Source of the DNA: Bacillus sp. 1NLA3E
GTDB lineage: Bacteria > Bacillota > Bacilli > Bacillales > Cytobacillaceae
Direction: 5' to 3'
Assembly (NCBI RefSeq): GCF_000242895.2
Contig: NC_021171.1
Span: 2,266,001-2,330,000 of the forward strand
Length of the DNA: 64,000 nt
Position numbers and translations under genes: made by a program
The notes under the pieces: model-generated
Told to the model about the DNA's origin: nothing
Seen by the model: the letters and a program-made list of their open reading frames with translations, nothing else
Database searches by the model: none
Shown: positions 30,753 through 39,416 of the stretch, piece by piece
Layout: each line of letters starts with the position of its first letter
How positions within the stretch are numbered: the first letter of the stretch is position 1

Positions 30753-31229
30753 ATGAAGAAAACGGATAAGTTAGAAGCAATTCTTTGGAGCATGGCATTT
30801 CCAGGTTTTGGACAATTATTAAATGGAAACCTGATAAAAGGAATAATTTTTATTCTTTTAGAATTCACCATTAATGTAATGAGTTCATTTAACAAAGCTA
30901 TCATGTTGAGTTTTCTCGGGAAGATAACGGAAGCTGCTAGAGTGGTTGATTACCAGTGGCTAATGTTTTACCCTTGTGTTTATTTGTATGCAATGTACGA
31001 TGCTTATAAATTTTCAGACGGAGAAATTCCTCATTTATCGTTTCTCCCATTTGCTTTTGGAGCCTATTTTGTCACAATAGGTCTTATGTACTCACCAAAT
31101 ATATTTCTCGGTATAACATTTGGTCCCATTTGGTTTCCAATGTTGTCTCTAATTCCTGGTTTAGCAAATGGATTTATTATTCGTTATCTTTTGATAAAAA
31201 TTACTTCGAGATCCAATTATAGTGAGTGA
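30753..31229 (+). CDS. Hypothetical membrane protein, TM2/DUF5683-like start
   Basis: 158 residues with about five hydrophobic segments. The N-terminal SMAFPGFGQLLNGNLIKGII resembles TM2 and related domains, in which a Pro-Gly-x-Gly-Gln hairpin joins two helices. A DAYKF motif (AMYDAYKFSDGE) supports this. Function is unknown. It follows the CBO0543-like gene by 39 bp with a clear aaagg ribosome site. Confidence 0.65.
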   Translation: MKKTDKLEAILWSMAFPGFGQLLNGNLIKGIIFILLEFTINVMSSFNKAIMLSFLGKITEAARVVDYQWLMFYPCVYLYAMYDAYKFSDGEIPHLSFLPFAFGAYFVTIGLMYSPNIFLGITFGPIWFPMLSLIPGLANGFIIRYLLIKITSRSNYSE

Positions 31230-31546
31230 CCTTCCAAAGATGACAAAAACCCTAACAAGGGTATTCATTAGTAAATTGTTTTATTCAATTTGCCAAATTT
31301 TACAAAGACCATTAATCACCGAAGTTTATCGTACATTTGAAAGTCTTACATAAAAAGATCGTTCCGAATCGCCTCCAGAACGGCACTTTACTCAATAAGC
31401 CGCTTCTACAATTTCGAAATCCTCATGTTTCGGAGTTGATTGTCGATATTTTTTATATCACAAATCTCTTAGAGTAAGTAAATTATTCGTATATATATAA
31501 TTCAGCCTATTTATACATTCTCTCCTTAGCATGGATGTATTTTTTG
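31230..31546. other. Intergenic stretch, about 320 bp
   Basis: AT-rich with one GC-richer island (gatcgttccgaatcgcctcc, about 31360). No gene, RNA or terminator was recognised with confidence. Confidence 0.4.
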
Positions 31547-31978
31547 CTATTTCACCTTAATAATTGATCCCTCCTCTGCAGTCGGTTTTTGGTATACTTT
31601 GTAAGTTTGTTCTAAAAAACTTTCAGGTAAACGCCACAACGCTCTGTTCCGTTTTTTACAAGTTTCTAAATCAGTATCAACATGGAAAATTTCCAAAGTA
31701 AGTCAGAATTCCTTAGCAACACGGATCCATCTTTTACGCCGATCCCTAGTTCTGTTTGTGGAATCAACAACCACTTTATGTCCACTTTTTAACAATGAAC
31801 GTACCATGAGTTCAGCGGTCTCCCACACGACTGGTTCAGCCTCAGCTTTAAAAGTTTGGCCATGTAAAGCTAGCCTGATGTCGTCAATAGATACGCGAGC
31901 CCACCCTTGCTTTTGAAGATTTTTACCGTATGTTGATTTTCCGCTTAGTGGTATCCCACACATAATACCCAGTTTCAC
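31547..31978 (-). pseudogene. P-loop kinase-like gene interrupted by in-frame TGA
   Basis: The first 91 codons encode MKLGIMCGIPLSGKSTYGKN (Walker A GIPLSGKST), then DDIRLALHGQ and VVVDSTNRTRDRRKRW, typical of small polynucleotide-kinase-like AAA ATPases. TGA at 31703-31705 then interrupts, but the same frame continues for 51 codons with a matching C-terminus (LEIFHVDTDLETCKKRN, then PTAEEGS). From memory of the family, the stop falls at a Gly-like turn after AKEF, so GGA to TGA is the simplest origin. The hairpin that follows has an A/T loop too close to the stop, unlike a SECIS. It is called a pseudogene; stop readthrough cannot be excluded. Confidence 0.65.
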
Positions 31979-32375
31979 TCTACATCTCTCCTAAATAGAT
32001 TCGCACCTACACTCTACATGACGCCGAACAATAAAATTGCAATAAGCATCAAGTGCATCTACTTTAATAAATGCGAGTGAACGTGGTTTTGAAAGGGACA
32101 AATTAACTGTGTTGTATAAAAATAAAGACAACATTTTTTTGTAGTTTAAAGAGAAAAATGAATGCTCATGGAGTTCGGCTATGTTTTATAAAGAAATGCA
32201 AAAGTATTAGATTGTTTAGATCTTATTCTTAATTTGTAAAGTGATTGAAGCGAAAGACTTTCCCTAAATAGGCTCAATTGGACAAAAAACTAGACATATA
32301 ATATGTAATGAAATTCAAATCGAGAATAAAAATTAGCAAAATAATCATTTAGGTGATATGAATTGAGGTGGAAAA
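31979..32375. other. Intergenic stretch, about 400 bp
   Basis: It lies between the divergent kinase pseudogene and the selenocysteine peroxiredoxin and must hold both promoters. No clear consensus promoter, operator or RNA motif was recognised. Confidence 0.4.
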
Positions 32376-32993
32376 ATGGAATTTATAAGGCCTGAGGATG
32401 TTTTAGAAGATTGTGCATCTACGTTTTGTGCACAAACAACAGATTTAGCACCTTTATTTTTTGCAGAAGCATACGACAATGTAGAAAAGAAAATAAAAGA
32501 GGTTCGTCTAGAAAGTCTTCGAGGGAAATGGGTTATCTTATTTTTTTATGCAAGTGATTTCACTTTTGTTTGACCAACAGAGTTGGCAGCGGTCGCTGCT
32601 ATTTATGATCAACTGAAATTTCTAAATTCCGAATTACTTGCTATAAGTACAGACAGTGTATATTCCCATAAGGTTTTTACCGAGGTTTCTCCTTCTGCGT
32701 CAAAGGTGGCGTTTCCACTTTTAAGTGATCGAAACCATAAAATTAGTAAGGCCTACAGAGTACTAAATGAGAAAACGGGCGCTACATTTAGAGCAACCAT
32801 CATTATAGATCCAGAAGGGATAATCGTTACCAAATTCGTAAACCCTTTAGAAGTTGGTCGAAATGTTTACGAAATTTTAAGGGTAATTCAAGGGATACAA
32901 TATAGTAGAAGGACTGGAGAAGGGGTACCTGCTAATTGGGTCCAAGGGCAACCAGGAATTATTAGGGATCCAAAATACATTGGGAGAATTTAA
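32376..32993 (+). CDS. Selenocysteine-containing peroxiredoxin (UGA recoded)
   Basis: One continuous reading frame of 205 residues, with an in-frame TGA at 32571-32573. The TGA falls exactly at the peroxidatic Cys of the AhpC/Prx family: [17 protein letters not shown], compared with DFTFVCPTE in standard enzymes, so residue 66 is predicted to be selenocysteine. Downstream family motifs are intact ([35 protein letters not shown]). It reduces peroxides at the expense of thiols. The C-terminal resolving Cys (usually VCPANW) is missing: the sequence reads GEGVPANW. The only other cysteines are C13 and C18 near the N-terminus, which may serve as resolving residues. The ATG has gaggtgg upstream. 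Reading it as two truncated genes would be wrong. Confidence 0.85.
32584..32601 (+). promoter_or_regulatory. Candidate SECIS hairpin of the peroxiredoxin
   Basis: Seven pairs, TGGCAGC/GCTGCTA (one G-T), close a GGTC apical loop that starts 18 nt after the UGA. The GGUC loop is like the one in the E. coli fdhF SECIS element, and the distance is within the usual bacterial range (about 16-37 nt). Confidence 0.7.
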
Positions 32994-33335
32994 GTGCTAC
33001 GTATAGTTTCAAAATGCTTCAATAAAAACATAAATGTTTGAGTTGTTTAAAAGTGTCGATACATTAATTTGAAAAAAAAGAAGACATCCTTCATATTTTG
33101 AAGGAGGCCTTCTTTTAAAATGGCAAATTTCCTAAACAACAAAAAAACGCGAATCACATCCCGTTTGCCATTATATATGTAATTATATCTTGTAAAAAAA
33201 AACCCTACATGCTACAATAATAAACGGTCAAAAATACATTTTTGTTTATCTTTATAAAATAACCCTATAATAACATTATCATAAACAAACATCAATGTCA
33301 ACAAAATACTAAAAATAAATTCTAGGAGTGATTGG
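32994..33335. other. Intergenic stretch with terminator, about 340 bp
   Basis: It holds a hairpin (33077-33116; arms around catccttca/tgaaggagg) that ends the peroxiredoxin transcript, then AT-rich sequence and the helD promoter region. Nothing else was recognised. Confidence 0.5.
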
Positions 33336-35663
33336 ATGAGTAACCATCAACAAATAGAGTGGCAAAAAGAACAAATTCGAGTTTCAGATGTGATTTATGA
33401 AATAGAGAAAAAGATGGTGAAACTGAAAGAAAAGGGAGGTGCTGTTGGTCAAGATGTTCAAGAGCTTCGTGAAACATTTTGGAATGATGTTACCGTAAAC
33501 ATGGATGAACCTGACGATATTATCGAAACCCATACCAGCATAAGACAGCATGCTGAATTACTTTCAGAACGTGAACGAAGTCGTTCGCAAATTCAGCGAC
33601 AAATAAAAACTTTGACGAGATTAAAGAATTCGCCTTATTTCGGACGGATTGATTTTTTAGAGGAAGGGGAAAAACAACAGGATACAATTTATATTGGGAT
33701 CGGCTCATTTATGGATCGGGACGATCAAAACTTTCTTATTTATGATTGGCGCGCACCGATCTCAAGCCTTTATTATGATTTTCCACCTGGACCAGCTCAA
33801 TATCGTACTCCGTCTGGGAATATTAGTGGAGAAATGGAATTAAAACGGCAATTTATCATCAAAAATGGAGAAATAAACGGAATGTTTGACAGTGGAATAA
33901 CGATCCGGGATGAGATGCTTCAGGCTGTTCTTGGGAGCAATGCCGATACACAAATGAAGAGTATTGTTGCCACCATTCAAAAAGAACAAAATGAAATCAT
34001 TCGAAATGAACGGAGTCAGATTGTGGTTGTCCAAGGAGTGGCTGGTAGTGGTAAAACGTCTGCTGCCCTACAGCGTGTAGCCTACTTGCTTTATCGCTAT
34101 CGGGAATCGTTATCGCCTGAAAATATCATTTTGTTTTCACCAAATCCTTTATTTAACAGTTATGTTTCGACCGTTTTACCTGAACTAGGCGAAGAGAATA
34201 TGAAGCAAAGTACATTTCAGGAATATCTTGAGCAGCGGTTAAGTAAAGAGTTTCAACTCGAGGACCCATTTGATCAAATGGAATATTTATTAACAGCTGA
34301 ACATAGTGATGCTGACTATCAGATCCGGCTAAGAAGTATACACTATAAGAGTAGCATGGAGTTCAAAATCATGGTCGATTGTTATGTGGAAAAACTAATG
34401 CACGATGGATTAGTTTTTCGGCCATTAGTTTTCAGGAAAAAAGTCCTCATTAGTAAGGAACAAATATACGAGTATTTTTACAACCTTGATCGAGATTATT
34501 CTATTCCTAACCGGGTTCAACTTGTAAAAGAATGGCTAGTTAAAGAACTAAAGAAAAGAGTGAAGCTTGAACAAAAGAAAAAATGGGTCGAGGATGAAAT
34601 TCAGTTTTTAGACAAGGATGATTTTATCGAAGTATTTCAGCAACTTCAGGAAAAAGGTCGATTTAGTGATAATACCTTTGATGATTTTGATCGTGAACAA
34701 GAACTATTGGCGGAAATGTTGGTCAAACAGAAGTTTAAACCAATTTTTAATCGAGTGAAAAAATTTCAGTTTATTAATATGAAAGCCACCTATCAAAAGG
34801 TATTTGAACAAAACATAGAAGTTACTCCCGATCACTGGCGTCAAATAGGCGAACTTACCATAAAAAGTCTTCAAAATAAGACAATCCTGTATGAAGATGC
34901 TACACCGTTTGTTTATTTACAGGATTTAATCTTGGGAAAAAGAACGAATGGTTCGATTCGTCATATCTTTATGGATGAAGCACAGGATTATTCGCCCTTT
35001 CAGTTAGCATTTATTAAACATCTGTTTCCGAATAGTAAAATGACGCTGCTAGGAGATATCAACCAGGCGATCTATTCGCATTCAGCTGAATCTACCACGC
35101 TACTTTCAAACAGTATTGACCAAACAAGTTCAACAGAAACGTACGTTTTAACCCGGACCTATCGTTCGACAAAACCGATCGTTGAGTTGACTAGCGCGTT
35201 CATTAAGGACGGAGATAAAATAGAACCGTTTAATCGCGAGGGGAATAAGCCGACTGTTGTGGTAGTTCAAAACAAAGAAGAGCTTCGCCAAAATGTCATT
35301 GAACAAATCAAAAGGTATAAAGAAGCGGGGCACCAAACCATTGCTGTGATTTGTAAAACAGCGCTGGAAAGCAGAGCGGCTTACGAAGCACTCAAGATGA
35401 CTGAGACAGTTCGCTTAATTGAAAAGGGGACGATAACTTTTGAAACAGGCGTGGTAGTGATCCCGGCTTATCTAGCCAAAGGGATTGAGTTTGACGCTGT
35501 TATTATTTATGATTGTTCCCAGTATACCGAGGAAAGCGAACGGAAACTTTTCTATACAGCATGCACAAGGGCGATGCACGAGCTTCACCTAACATCAGTG
35601 GGACAACTTTGCCCATTAATGACTAACGTTTCGCCACAAAAATATAAGCTTGTCTGTAATTAA
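33336..35663 (+). CDS. helD: RNA polymerase recycling ATPase HelD
   Basis: A 775-residue UvrD-like superfamily 1 ATPase, matching the B. subtilis HelD length. The N-terminal coiled-coil (residues 1-100) is the arm that enters RNA polymerase. The ATPase core shows Walker A GVAGSGKTSAALQR, DEAQDYSPFQ (Walker B), GDINQAIYS, RTYRSTKPI and the late motif YTACTRAMHELHL. In the family HelD clears stalled polymerase from DNA and recycles it. The ribosome site is aggagtg. It stands alone, with a MITE-like repeat 7 bp past its stop. Confidence 0.93.
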   Translation: MSNHQQIEWQKEQIRVSDVIYEIEKKMVKLKEKGGAVGQDVQELRETFWNDVTVNMDEPDDIIETHTSIRQHAELLSERERSRSQIQRQIKTLTRLKNSPYFGRIDFLEEGEKQQDTIYIGIGSFMDRDDQNFLIYDWRAPISSLYYDFPPGPAQYRTPSGNISGEMELKRQFIIKNGEINGMFDSGITIRDEMLQAVLGSNADTQMKSIVATIQKEQNEIIRNERSQIVVVQGVAGSGKTSAALQRVAYLLYRYRESLSPENIILFSPNPLFNSYVSTVLPELGEENMKQSTFQEYLEQRLSKEFQLEDPFDQMEYLLTAEHSDADYQIRLRSIHYKSSMEFKIMVDCYVEKLMHDGLVFRPLVFRKKVLISKEQIYEYFYNLDRDYSIPNRVQLVKEWLVKELKKRVKLEQKKKWVEDEIQFLDKDDFIEVFQQLQEKGRFSDNTFDDFDREQELLAEMLVKQKFKPIFNRVKKFQFINMKATYQKVFEQNIEVTPDHWRQIGELTIKSLQNKTILYEDATPFVYLQDLILGKRTNGSIRHIFMDEAQDYSPFQLAFIKHLFPNSKMTLLGDINQAIYSHSAESTTLLSNSIDQTSSTETYVLTRTYRSTKPIVELTSAFIKDGDKIEPFNREGNKPTVVVVQNKEELRQNVIEQIKRYKEAGHQTIAVICKTALESRAAYEALKMTETVRLIEKGTITFETGVVVIPAYLAKGIEFDAVIIYDCSQYTEESERKLFYTACTRAMHELHLTSVGQLCPLMTNVSPQKYKLVCN

Positions 35664-35669
35664 CTACAA

Positions 35670-35855
35670 GGCTGTGTTAAAGCTCAATGTTGATTTTTGC
35701 ACAATGTTGATTGGAGTGGAAGGCACGAAGACTCCTGCGGGAGCAGCGGGACAGGTGAGACCCCACAGGCGCTTTAGCGCCGAGGAGGCTCACCGCCCGC
35801 CCCTAAGGTGCGCGAGTGCCTGGAACGGAAATCAGCATTCTAATTTAACACAGCC
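35670..35855 (+). repeat. GC-rich MITE-like repeat, copy 3
   Basis: About 186 bp with the best terminal inverted repeats: GGCTGTGTTAAA at the left and TTTAACACAGCC at the right, 12 of 12 complementary. The core is as in the other copies. It lies 7 bp after helD. Confidence 0.88.
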
Positions 35856-35863
35856 GAATACAA

Positions 35864-35900
35864 AGAAAAAAGGCTGCTCGATTAAAAAAATCGGCAGTCT
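35864..35900 (-). terminator. Terminator of the methyltransferase gene
   Basis: On the minus strand, AGACTGCCGATT pairs imperfectly with AATCGAGCAGCCT, followed by ttttttc. It abuts the stop codon. Confidence 0.65.
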
Positions 35901-36626
35901 TTATTTTTTTGCTACGGCAATAATTGCTGGAGACGTGATGCTATATTCATTCTCCTTAAAATCCCCGTAAAGAGTAATTTCAGAAAAACCAGCCTCCTGT
36001 AAAACAGTAACCAGCTGGAAGGATTGAAGTGGATAAAGCTCGACAGAATGATCAAATTGTTGTATTTCTCCATCTTTTTCAACAGTTAAAGCCCCATTAA
36101 AGCGGATTTTTTCATCTAAAAATTCATATGTGCGACGGAAACTGATGCCTTCAGGCTTTTTGATCAATGGTAACTCTTGAATTTGTAGGTTTAATATACG
36201 ATCATAGTTGACCGTTTGTACAATGAAAGTTCCATCGTTTTCCAAGAGCTTATATATATCCTTAATCATATTTCTGATCTCGTCAATAGAGTTTAAATGA
36301 ACAATCGAATTACCAATACACACGATGACATCATAAGAGGAAGTGGAGAGAAGCTGAATTTTCTCCATTTCTAATCTGATAGATTGAAGTGGAACATTTT
36401 CATTCAGAGCTTTTTCAGCCATAGTATTGACCATTTCTTCTTCACTATCTGTTGCGGTCACATCATAGCCATTACTAGCTAGTAAAATCGCTTGATTCCC
36501 AGTTCCAGCCGCAATATCGAGAATCCTTGCTGCAGGCTTGGAATACTTTTCAATAAAGCTAATTTGGGTAGGATTTGCTGGAAAAAGAATATCGTAATAT
36601 AGATTTAAATTTTGATAGAAGCTCAT
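35901..36626 (-). CDS. Class I SAM-dependent methyltransferase
   Basis: A 241-residue protein. Motif I is ILDIAAGTGNQAILLA (about residues 35-50), with the acidic end of strand 2 in VTATDSEEEMV and motif post-I/II VIVCIGNSIVHLN. The substrate cannot be told from sequence; close homologues include small-molecule and ubiquinone-type methyltransferases. The ATG has gggagg upstream. It is convergent with helD across a repeat element and appears monocistronic. Confidence 0.85.
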   Translation of the reverse strand: MSFYQNLNLYYDILFPANPTQISFIEKYSKPAARILDIAAGTGNQAILLASNGYDVTATDSEEEMVNTMAEKALNENVPLQSIRLEMEKIQLLSTSSYDVIVCIGNSIVHLNSIDEIRNMIKDIYKLLENDGTFIVQTVNYDRILNLQIQELPLIKKPEGISFRRTYEFLDEKIRFNGALTVEKDGEIQQFDHSVELYPLQSFQLVTVLQEAGFSEITLYGDFKENEYSITSPAIIAVAKK

Positions 36627-36899
36627 TTTGTAAACCTCCCTAATACACTATTCGATCTAAGTGTGGCTTTTATATCTATATTTTATACTTTTTATTATAT
36701 TTTAAGCCCTTTCATTAAGCAGTGAGGAAAATCATTCAAATATCATATCCAAGTTTATTGTATGACCTAAATAAATCTTTTATTAATGAAGCATATTATT
36801 ATTGTATTGATAGTGAAAAAGTAAAAAAATATACACAGCTTATACTGGGCATTCAGTGATAAAATAACGTTAATTCACATTTAGATAGGAGAGACTTCA

Positions 36900-37250
36900 A
36901 TGGAGGAATTATTAAAACAATTAATTAATACCGTTAATGATATAAAAGAAAATGTTTTAAGTATAAATGAATCTATTCAAAACTTAGAACGCCGCGTAGA
37001 ACGTTATGGAAAAATGGATAGTATTGAGCACCGAGTAGAGGTCAACCAAATTGACTTGAGTGACATTAAGGATATAGTTGAAAAAATGGAAAACTTCCAA
37101 CGGGATGAAGTTCTTCCGATGGCAAAAGCTATTAAAGATATCCGGTACGCAGAAGAATTAACACTTATTCATAAACGGTTAGACGCCCAGCTTACAAAAA
37201 TAGCGAAAAATGAAGAAGCTATTCTCATGATAACCGATCATGAGAGTTAA
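36900..37250 (+). CDS. Hypothetical coiled-coil protein
   Basis: 116 residues, almost entirely helical and charged, starting MEELLKQLINTVNDIKENVL, with heptad patterning through residue 65 (SINESIQNLERRVERYG, then EVNQIDLSDIKDIVEKMENF). No membrane segment or cysteine. No family was recognised. It has an excellent ribosome site (taggagag) and its own terminator (37252-37285). Confidence 0.65.
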   Translation: MEELLKQLINTVNDIKENVLSINESIQNLERRVERYGKMDSIEHRVEVNQIDLSDIKDIVEKMENFQRDEVLPMAKAIKDIRYAEELTLIHKRLDAQLTKIAKNEEAILMITDHES

Positions 37251-37251
37251 T

Positions 37252-37285
37252 AAAAAAATCACACGACTTAACGTGTGATTTTTTT
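37252..37285 (+). terminator. Terminator between convergent genes
   Basis: The stem AATCACACG/CGTGTGATT with T run on the plus strand and A run on the left, so it can end transcription from both sides. Confidence 0.92.
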
Positions 37286-37290
37286 GTTGT

Positions 37291-39078
37291 TTAGTTATCC
37301 AGTTTTACTTGAGTGCGGGTTTTGAACGATAACTGCTTCTTCAGAGTTACGGCAATATCCTCTAAAAGAAGCTCCATTCCAACCAATGTAAGTGAGAAGA
37401 AGTTAGCATAGTGTTTTTTAACTTCCCATTTTAGCTCGTTTTCTCCACAAATACTGTATTCATTTACTTCTTGAATTTCTTTTTTTATTTTAGCAAGCGC
37501 AAGTGTTTTTTCTGCTTCTGGTAAAGTGATAATCTGATCAATTTTCTCGATATAATGAATAGAGGCGAGAATTTTCCCTTTAACATCTTCATAAGTTTCC
37601 AAGTCAATCAGCTTGTACTTTAGCTTAAACTCATTAAGAAGCTGAGCAGATTCATAAGTAGAGTTAACAATGTCATCTCTTGTCATTTTGGTCGTTTCAT
37701 AGCTTAACATATATTTCCAAGAAGGGGCTTTAATGGCCTCACGGTGATCTTCAAGTGTGTTACAGAATTTTTTGTAACCGTAAAGGTCAGGGTTTTCAAA
37801 TGCCGGGCTAGCAGGATCTAAGAAAGGTGCTAACGGAGCAATAAAATAAGATAAGCGGCGATCTTGATTGCATGCTTGGTGGATTTCTTCACAGAAGTCC
37901 ACGTTTTTCAAAGCACTTGCATAATCTTGGTCTGGAATTCCCACCATGAAAAATAGGTCGATTTTTGCACAGCCATGGTTTAAGGCATAATTTAAAGTGT
38001 CAATAACTTTTTGATTAGTGCATCGGAACTTCCCGTTGAACCGTCTAATTCCCTCATCATGTGTCTCCAAAGTAAGTTCCATGCTATATTTTGGAACAGC
38101 ATCTTCAATTTTTTTGAAAAATTCCTCATCAGCATATTGAAACAATTCGAACACTAGCTCATTCTTTAAGTTGATTTTCTTTAATCGACCTAAGAAGTCA
38201 TCGACAAATTCCTTCCCACCTTGACGAATATCATGGAGGATAAAAATTGGTGCACGACTGAATCTTTGAATAAATAGGATATCCTCAACCAATTTTTCTG
38301 GTGATCTTAATGCAAGACCAGGACGATTACAGTTTTGCTCATAAGACATTTTAGAGCCACCACAAATGAGACAGCCTTGTGTACAACCACGTGCTGTTAA
38401 GATAGCTGTATTAGGGTATTGCAACCAACCGTTATACGGAAGGGGATCCTTATAGTTAAAGTATTTAAATACAGATTTTATTGAATAGCGGTATCCTGGA
38501 ACATCAAATTCATCCAAACTGTCTGGAACGTATGATAAGGGGTTACTAATCACTTCTTTATTGTTTTTCCAAGTTAAATTTGGGATATCTGAAAAATTCT
38601 TTTTACCATACTTAATCTCTTCGATTAACATGAGCATTAATTTTTCAGTTGAATCGCCGCGCATTACAAAATCGATAAATGGATATTCCAATAATTCTTG
38701 GTGATAGTAAGTGGCTGACAACCCACCAAAAATCATGGGTACATCCGGATGAATTTTTTTCACTATTTTAGCTAACTCAATACTACCATGAGCGTGTGGT
38801 AGCCAATGGAGATCTATTCCAAATGCTGTAGCATTAATACTTTTTATTTTTTTCTCAACATCGAACGATGGATTCATTAACATTCGGTTGGCGATGTTAA
38901 CAATTTTCACTCGCAATCCATGTCTTTCTAAATAGTCAGCAATACTGGTCAATCCAATTGGATACATTTCGAAAACGGGAGAAGATGGTACCACATCACT
39001 GATTGGACCAGCTAATAAAGAATTTTCTCGAAAATCATAAACACTTGGAGCATGCAGGAGGACTAGGTCGTATTTCAA
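37291..39078 (-). CDS. B12-binding/radical SAM protein (TIGR04190-like)
   Basis: A 595-residue protein starting at TTG 39078, with gaggtg 8 nt upstream. The N-terminal half (residues 1-190) is a cobalamin-binding-like Rossmann domain (GLTSIADYLERHGLRVKIVN, FGGLSATYYHQELL). The radical SAM domain starts near residue 230 with the iron-sulfur motif ARGCTQGCLICGGS (Cx3Cx2C). The C-terminal 130 residues are helical. The whole architecture resembles the TIGR04190 group. The reaction is unknown; relatives methylate or rearrange unreactive carbon centres. No obvious substrate-peptide or biosynthetic neighbour is present. Confidence 0.82.
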   Translation of the reverse strand: MKYDLVLLHAPSVYDFRENSLLAGPISDVVPSSPVFEMYPIGLTSIADYLERHGLRVKIVNIANRMLMNPSFDVEKKIKSINATAFGIDLHWLPHAHGSIELAKIVKKIHPDVPMIFGGLSATYYHQELLEYPFIDFVMRGDSTEKLMLMLIEEIKYGKKNFSDIPNLTWKNNKEVISNPLSYVPDSLDEFDVPGYRYSIKSVFKYFNYKDPLPYNGWLQYPNTAILTARGCTQGCLICGGSKMSYEQNCNRPGLALRSPEKLVEDILFIQRFSRAPIFILHDIRQGGKEFVDDFLGRLKKINLKNELVFELFQYADEEFFKKIEDAVPKYSMELTLETHDEGIRRFNGKFRCTNQKVIDTLNYALNHGCAKIDLFFMVGIPDQDYASALKNVDFCEEIHQACNQDRRLSYFIAPLAPFLDPASPAFENPDLYGYKKFCNTLEDHREAIKAPSWKYMLSYETTKMTRDDIVNSTYESAQLLNEFKLKYKLIDLETYEDVKGKILASIHYIEKIDQIITLPEAEKTLALAKIKKEIQEVNEYSICGENELKWEVKKHYANFFSLTLVGMELLLEDIAVTLKKQLSFKTRTQVKLDN

Positions 39079-39416
39079 TTTATCGTCACCTCATGTGAAA
39101 TTTCAATTGTACTATTGATAATTATATATATATTAGTGAACTTACTCACATCTACTACGTTTTCATACTAGCTAATAATTTCATTTAAATCTATAAATCT
39201 GAAATTGTTTCATCAAACGTTCGAAAAGGTATTTCAAAATATTGTCGAAATCAGAAAAACACTGTGACAATAGGCAAAAAACCTATTTGAAGGCGGAAAA
39301 TGGTCGTTCTATTGGCAGATAATATTGAATATTATTTTAAAAAGGTGTAAAATTACACTATACATAAAATCCGAACTAAGCAATTAGGAATTATTGTATA
39401 TAGGGGGGGAGAAACA
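39079..39416. other. Intergenic stretch between divergent genes, about 340 bp
   Basis: It must hold promoters for the radical SAM gene and the large membrane protein. AT-rich, with no clear operator. A strong agggggggag ribosome site precedes the GTG start of the membrane protein. Confidence 0.4.

Noticed and set aside
31703-31705. TGA of the kinase-like gene as a selenocysteine codon
   Set aside because: The family has no Cys at that position as far as I can tell, and the following hairpin lacks the spacing and G-containing loop of a SECIS.
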